Source: Icerya purchasi | Lineage: Eukaryota; Arthropoda; Insecta; Hemiptera; Monophlebidae | Assembly (NCBI GenBank): GCA_039619475.1 | Contig: CM077115.1 | Coordinates: forward strand, 534,844,315-534,908,314 | Direction: 5' to 3' | Length of the DNA: 64,000 bases | In this document: in pieces, positions 58,134 through 64,000 of the stretch | Layout of the letters: every line of letters starts with the position of its first letter | How positions within the stretch are numbered: position 1 is the first letter of the stretch | The notes under the pieces: generated by a model | Databases searched by the model: none | The model's input: the letters and a program-made list of their open reading frames with translations, nothing else | What the model was told of the DNA's origin: nothing | Translations under genes and position numbers: made by a program

Positions 58134-59785
58134 GGAGGATATTCTAGTCTAGAAATATGAAAAAATCTAATTTTTTTTTTGCGTATTGTGAAAATTTAGA
58201 CATTTAAGAATGCCATGGCCCTAAAAGGATTTTTCAAAATTAAAATTATTTACAGCGATTTTCGTGACACGGCAACTACAAATCGGCTCAGTCGGAGCGG
58301 ATCAAACAGTAGACGGTAGACATTCTTCGACTTTACCTGAGGATAAATCAAACTCTTTTATACATTATATTATATTGATACGGATTCGCTTGACGACATT
58401 TGATTTAGAAATTAATCTCTGATTGTTCATCAATTCACGATCTCTCGAACGTCGTTCTAGGTTGTAGCGCCGCTTTGTCGTGTCAAGGATGCTTTCTCGG
58501 TCAAAACCGAAAATTCTCAGTAAGTCCGGTCGTTTGTACGGTCGCATCGGGGTAGAGACCCGTGAGTATTGTCTGAGTGGTAGTGGTCGAGAGCTGAGAC
58601 AGTGACTTGTGCTTGCGGCGAAAGCGCGGAATACTGTGTGTGTTGAGTAACGTTCGGCTGCAGGCAGGCTGAAAAATCCCGATAAAAATCAGACAGCGTC
58701 GTAGTATGCGCGGTGATTTACGCAAAAGTGTTTTTCTAGAGAAAATCTCCCTCTGACTGACGAAGTATTGATTGTTATGAAGCCAGTCTATGGAAGTTTT
58801 TGTCTGCAGAAATCTTATTACAACGATGTTTGGGCTCAGAAACTCATTCATTGGAATCGTTAAAGTCATTGATATGGACTTTTACACCAAAACATATACA
58901 CGCAGGACCACGAACAATTGAAATTGCAAATTATATAGCAGTTTGCATTTTTAATGAAGGCTTCATATCGATTTTAAAAGTAATGAACGTCACGGGAATC
59001 ACAATTGGTTCGGAAGCTCATGCGTTCATTGTCAGGCGGGACGCAATTCGGATTGAACGCTCTGAAATCCGAGCTTCTGATGATTCAAAGGAAGCTAGGA
59101 CTGCTTGTCTAGTTTTAGAACTTCAGAAAATGAACAATTTGAAGTAGAAGAAGAAGGTCCCCATTGTATGAAGCACGAATCGTATCCATTAAGAAAATGT
59201 AAGTATATTATAGACTGTTTGAAAGTTTACTTGAAATTTTCCAAAATTTGAAATGCGTTTTTCTCGAAACTACTTTTTTCAACACGGTTGACATGATATC
59301 TCGAATTGTTCTAATAAACCGATTTACTTGAAATTCGGTATGGATCTTCTTTATATATCCCTCTATTACCAGAATAAAGTCAAAATTTTGATTCTTACTA
59401 TTTTTAAAAATTCAGGAAAAGTTTAAAAACAGGTAAAAATTCGACCATTTTTTTTCAAACAGTCACCATTTTACAAGAATTTTTTCCCCCTTTTCTGAGG
59501 TAGGGGCTATAACCACATCCTTACTAATTAAGTCTTTTTTTTTTTTTTTTCAGATGACTAGAACGGTTGGAATCGTGTCAACCAGGGCACGTCCTTTTCT
59601 TTTACCCCTCCACTTCATTAGCTCGTAACTTTGTAAATTTCGAATTCTTTTTTTTTTTGATTTTTTTTTTTTTGTATATTCTAATAACACAAATAAATAA
59701 ATGGTAAAAATATTTATTGTTTTTTTTTTTTATTGAGCCTGAAAAAACGTTCTAAATTTGTGCCTCTAGACTAGAATACCCCCCC
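58134..59785 (+). mobile_element. Kolobok-like DNA transposon, deleted, TTAA-type ends
   Basis: The left end GGAGGATATTCTAGTCTAGA (after TTAG) and the complement of the right end GGGGGGGTATTCTAGTCTAG (next to TTAA) are terminal inverted repeats of about 22 bp. TTAA target and G-run ends fit Kolobok. The coding remnant lies within, at 58740-59150. The 58420-58740 part is richer in CpG than its surroundings and may be the old 5' region. Most of the transposase is missing. Confidence 0.5.
58740..59150 (+). pseudogene. TE-associated C-terminal domain remnant
   Basis: The frame at 58800-59147 has ILLQRCLGSETHSLESLKSL, TFTPKHIHAGPRTIEIANYI and CIFNEGFISILKVMNVTGIT. This matches a family I know from insect genomes in which a Cys-Leu-x-Gly-x-Thr-x-Asn-x-Asn-Glu-Ser-like block precedes Trp, Pro-Lys and a Phe-Asn-x-Gly motif. 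The preceding piece (LTDEVLIVMKPVYGSF, near 58760) is in another frame, so one shift separates them. The downstream Glu-rich end is also shifted. I infer it to be the C-terminus of a Kolobok-like transposase; the family assignment is from memory. Confidence 0.45.
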
Positions 59786-61470
59786 TTAATTAAAATGCTG
59801 CAAAAATGAGCTTGTACCGAAATGATCGTTAGTAGGCGAAGAAATTTAAGTGTCACTGAAATGCGTTGTTCTTTTTGTGAGGACAAACTTTTACACGGGT
59901 ACACATAGTTTTGAAAAAGCTGTGTTTTATGGTTTACGCGTTTTTAAAACGGCTGAATTTAAGCTTCCAGTTCGTTTCCTGCGTCACTCTTTCAATTACC
60001 CCTCACGTTGACTTCATGACGTCAAACGATTCACACATCGCGTACAGGAAATTCCATTATTTTTGAACGTTGGTTATGAGTTTTTTTTTTTTTCCTGATA
60101 ATTTCCTTTTGGCTTATGCGATAGGTACTAAAAGTGGGTGCAAAATTGTAATTAAATATTCGCGTAACGTTCGTCGTGTAGTAAGCTCTCTACTCTTTCG
60201 CATGTAATTTTTGTAGCCTAGCTCAGCGTACACGAGCACTGACACAGTTGTTAATGCAAAACAATAATGCGCCGCACTAACCATAACAAATGGTGTCAAT
60301 AAATTTAACCTCACAATTAGGCAGCCGTAGCGCATTAGAGATTGTTAATGCTGATGATTCTCGAGAGTTCACGTTGTGTGATTATATTAACAAATGGTTC
60401 TTCTCACGCCAGTGTGCCATTGTTGACGAATTCAAAACGATATTTTTGAAGAAGAAGGGAAAATACGATGCATCGTCGGAAGTGTTGTAGAAAAGATGCA
60501 TGCTAGTAGAGTTAACTGGGCGTAATTGTTATTAGTGTATATTTTTTTAATAAGAACTAATAGAAAAACGAAAAATTGTCCCCCCCCCCTTTTTTTTTTT
60601 TACAAAATATCAACCGGTTGCGAATAGTTCCGAATTTGCTATAATATCCATGCGATGATAGGTGAATAGTAGGATGGAAAACGAGTAGTCCTGTAGGAAC
60701 TGCCCTTGTTGAAAATTATAATTTCAGCCACTAATCGAAATTTGTAATATCGCCAAATTTTCGTTCTTACCGAGTTACTGTTCGTAGCGCAATTTTATGG
60801 GTCAAAAAAATTCTACCATATTGCGTGTAAAATTTGTCAGCCTTTTCATCGTTGAGGATGTTCGCGTTGCGATGTACCTGCTTTATAATAACGCTCGATA
60901 ATTTTTTTGCGATTTCAGACGAGAAAATGATGACATGGAGCATATTGTAAACAGTTTTTTTTTTTTATCCTTTTGCAAGAGTCCTATGTAGAGTACTTAC
61001 TTCCGTGCTTCCGTTAGCTATAGGGAATAATCATTTTTTAATATGAGGGATTGGTTTTGCTTTCGATGGACTCTTTCGTTACCAAAAGGACTCTGTGTTT
61101 GTCGGCGGTGTTCGCCAATAAAGCCGCTTAGTGGCTATGTTCCATTGTTTGTATTTCTTCCAATTATTTAATTTTTTGCGTTTCTACGAGTATCCCTTAA
61201 GTGATCTGCTCCTTGTTCCTCGTCACTCTTGTGACTTTGTCATTTTTCGCGTATGCTGTCTTATCCACTTTCTTCCTTCTCGCTGCCGCGTCGCCATGTT
61301 GATTTTCGCTTCGCTTACATTTCAACCATTACCTTCCTCTCGTTTTTGGCTTTTCCTGGTTTCCTTCTCGTCATACTGTCTTTTCCATCTGAATTAAGCA
61401 CAGTGGCCTCTATATCGCCTTCGAATTCCATTTCTGTCGAACGTGGTGTTCTATTATATACGTGCACTGC
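59786..61470. other. Unassigned interval, no gene seen
   Basis: A frame at 60290-60490 encodes a Lys-rich peptide, and there are pyrimidine-rich frames near 61131-61489. None shows a family motif. A C-run then T-run lies near 60580-60600. No splice-supported exon was found. Confidence 0.4.
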
Positions 61471-62375
61471 TAATGTGTTCATAAAGTAACGCGAATTTTT
61501 AATTTAAAAAAAAAAAACAACAGTATTTGCCTATAATTTTCATCATGGTCTCTTCAAAATAGTCCGTTTCTCTTTTTGATATCATGCACACTTACGCCAC
61601 CCTAGTTTTTTCCAGTTTTTTGCGAAACACTGTTGGAATGTCTTTCATTTTTTTAGGTGTGTGACGTCTTGCTCTACTGTTTCACCCATATCTCACATTT
61701 ATTATTAAAAAACGTTATCCTTTTTGAGGGTGGGTCTTCTTGAGAGTTTGGAAAATAGGACAAAGTTTGCCATGAGAATAGGGTAGTTGTGTGGCATTAC
61801 ACACAGTGATGTTAATGTTTCGCGGCGAACTATTTTTAACAAAATGCCCGTTGTGTCCAATGTTCGGCTCGGTTTAATACCCTTATGGACTACTGTATGA
61901 GAGGAGCAGTCGGTAAAAATTCGTAATGAGCTATTTCATGCCAGTCAGCTGACATTTGATTGCATTTGACGACGAGCTTTTGGCTCTTTTTGGAAAACTT
62001 CGATTGAGACGATTGAGCCTTCGTTTCGATGTCCTATATATCCACGTTTCATCACTAGAGTGGTAACGCGTTTGAGCAAGTCTGAATCGTTAACGTCGTT
62101 TTAGTAAGTATAATTGTTCAGCGATGGTTAGCCGTTTTTGTTGAAAATTCATTAGTTTTGGAGCAAACACTCGATTCGAAACATTTTTGTAAAAATTGCT
62201 TCGGATTAGCCGTATGAAATTCCTATTTTTTCAGCAACCTCCTCTTTAATGGTGATTTTTCCATTAGCAAGCAAGTATAATTCAAATATTAAGTAATCAC
62301 GAACAAAAGTTTATTATCAACATGTTGTTTCGTCATAACGAACTAATTATCTGTAGCTTGTTACTTTGAAACATT
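61471..62375 (-). mobile_element. mariner relic with decayed transposase
   Basis: On the minus strand: KITIKEEVAEKIGISYG (helix-turn-helix, near 62250), NDSDLLKRV then SDETWIY in the next frame (first catalytic Asp block, near 62060), KARRQMQSNV-type text (near 61990), and a broken region where the second Asp block should be. The ends share GTTACTTT-AAACA (right) and its complement TGTTCATAAAGTAAC (left). Every block is in a different frame, so it is long dead. No last D-box could be read. Confidence 0.6.
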
Positions 62376-63120
62376 TTAAATTTAATAATACATTCTCGAT
62401 ATTGAGGTTACTTATTGATGCGAACTAAATTTTACGTTGACTTTTACATATATGCACTGGCACTCACGGCTTTGCCCGTGAATTAATACCTGTTTAAATC
62501 TGTACTTTTGGAACTTAATAAAGAAATTTTTGTTTTATCTGGAATTATATTTATGTAAAGATTCTTTCTCTCCTCGAGAAACATGTTTATCACCTTCCAA
62601 CAAAAAATGGTCTTCACGTTTCCCTTTTAGCTGAAGATTATCGATCTTTCTATAATTTGTCTGATCTAATAACAATTTCCGCTTAACTAAACGGTACACA
62701 CACAGTCTTCATTCTGAAGGGGCTGAGTTATTCACATGGTGATCTTACATAATTTCACATTTAAGAGAACCTCCAATCTTTCAAACTATTTTATCAAAAT
62801 TAATTTATTACTACCAGGGCAAACTACAATAGTTGCGTAAGGATTTCAAATTTTAGCACAAATAAATAATATTCCCGGTAGCAAATATTAAAAATACAGT
62901 TTCCAATCTTTCTCTTTTTTTATATGATGAACTCTGTATTTTCACTAAAGATTTATTTCCTGTATTCGGTTTTCCCTTCTTTCGTTAATATTACTAATAT
63001 CATTTGCGGTGCTCGCCTAATATTCGTTTATAGTTTGTTTTTTTTTTCGTAACGTACATTTTTAAATATGCAATTTATGTACGTGAACACACATACATAC
63101 ATACATATATATATTAATTA
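62376..63120. other. AT-rich interval, no gene seen
   Basis: No coding or element boundary recognised. A (CATA)n run near 63090 precedes the truncated MITE copy. Confidence 0.45.
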
Positions 63121-63185
63121 CAACGTAATTCTTAGGCTACCCCCCATTAGAAAAAACGTCTTAATTTTATCTCCCATTAGAATTG
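63121..63185. mobile_element. Truncated copy of the TA-flanked MITE at 10.13 kb
   Basis: TA then CAACGTAATTCTTAGGC, followed by TACCCCCCATT and GAAAAAACGTCTTAATTT, as in the complement of the right half of 10127-10295. The opposite end is not present. Confidence 0.55.
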
Positions 63186-63289
63186 AAAAAGTTATAAATA
63201 CACAAAAATCTGAAATAAATCAAAAATTCAAAATATATATTGATGATTTTTTAGGGTGTTCTTACATTTAAAAAAAAAAAAAAAATGCT

Positions 63290-63515
63290 CCATATTTTTA
63301 GGTAGTTTATTAATATTTTATGCAAAATTTTTTATTGCGAGTATAATCAATAACATATGTAATCTTTATTAATGTTTACACGGTAATTCATTTATGTAAA
63401 TTATTAATATATGAATCAAAGTGATGGAAATTATTAATAATATGAATATTAGTGAAAAATGTATTGTTATTTATAAAATAAATATGCGAAGAAAACTTTC
63501 AAACTCCTCCCTTTT
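63290..63515. mobile_element. Truncated, inverted copy of hAT MITE family B
   Basis: The sequence from tatgcaaaattttttattgc to cttttcaatg is the reverse complement of 50355-50570 with scattered differences. The GC-rich terminal repeats are lost on both sides. Confidence 0.65.
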
Positions 63516-64000
63516 CAATGTATATATATAAACTCAATATTTTATATCTTGCTGGGAACCCTCGGATGATAATTATCTGTAATTCTTATAGACCAGTTAA
63601 TAATTTTAATTTTAGTTTATGGTTTTGTTTTCTATGAAATACTTCCGCTCCCTATAAAAACGTTACATTTAATCGATACAAAAACTTTACATGATTTTTC
63701 AAATTACTCTTAGTGTAAAAATAATATAGGCACAGTTTTTAATGACAACTCATTCTTATGCTGAGAGTAAATGATAAAAACCCGTTACGGAAATATATAA
63801 CGTTTTTCTGGCATGTTTTGGAATAAATGTACAGTAAAAATCAGAATAAAATTTAAACTGATTGTTACACGGGCCGTAAATTATTATTATTTTTTTAAAG
63901 AACGATAGAGTTAATTGAAATTTACTCTTTTTTTTGGGTGTCTCAATTATGAGTATTAACCCAGCGCGAATGAAATTTTTTTAAGTGTTAATGTGCGGCA
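63516..64000. other. AT-rich window end, no gene seen
   Basis: No feature recognised. Confidence 0.4.

Noticed and set aside
58280..58300. AAATCGGCTCAGT word like the subterminal part of Helitrons
   Set aside because: No TC or CTRR end, hairpin or neighbouring Helitron sequence accompanies it.
58501..58869. 122-codon minus-strand frame
   Set aside because: It overlaps the better supported plus-strand transposase-like remnant and its CpG-rich flank and has no recognisable motif.

Overview
The window is AT-rich, intron-rich animal nuclear DNA, most likely from an insect. It mixes I/R1-type and Jockey LINEs, an RTE-like LINE, mariner, pogo, piggyBac, hAT, Helitron and Kolobok-like elements with spliced genes of ordinary animal type. 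The species cannot be fixed from the sequence. No rRNA, tRNA, CRISPR or prokaryotic feature was seen.

Two host genes are recognised, both at the left end and both incomplete. On the minus strand (about 0.65-2.69 kb) are the first three coding exons of CoA synthase (COASY): its N-terminal region and phosphopantetheine adenylyltransferase domain. The dephospho-CoA kinase part must lie left of base 1. On the plus strand (about 3.28-15.19 kb) are five phase-compatible exons of the spliceosome factor CWC25, ending in its conserved C-terminus. Its usual N-terminal exon(s) are not found. The large CWC25 introns hold a LINE fragment, a complete-ended pogo-like element, small MITEs and a hAT-type MITE.

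The rest is mainly transposon-derived. Between 16.7 and 20.0 kb, decayed minus-strand coding sequence that I could not identify is interrupted by a pogo-type MITE. Between 22.9 and 32.2 kb lie LINE pieces, a long-TIR mariner derivative and a broken ZBED5-like hAT transposase. From 32.2 to 37.5 kb one LINE copy carries a foldback MITE, an insert containing a hAT MITE that itself holds another LINE, and a pogo-type MITE whose empty site survives in a related copy at 44.5 kb. From 38.57 to 43.97 kb a piggyBac element bounded by TTAA holds a deleted mariner, a Helitron inside that mariner, and an I-type LINE.

From 44 to 50.6 kb come a LINE 3' UTR copy, hAT elements with 8-bp duplications and a Jockey relic. 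The right third (50.6-64 kb) is mostly AT-rich DNA with microsatellites, a Kolobok-like relic (58.1-59.8 kb), a mariner relic (61.5-62.4 kb) and small MITE pieces. No host exon was recognised right of 15.2 kb.
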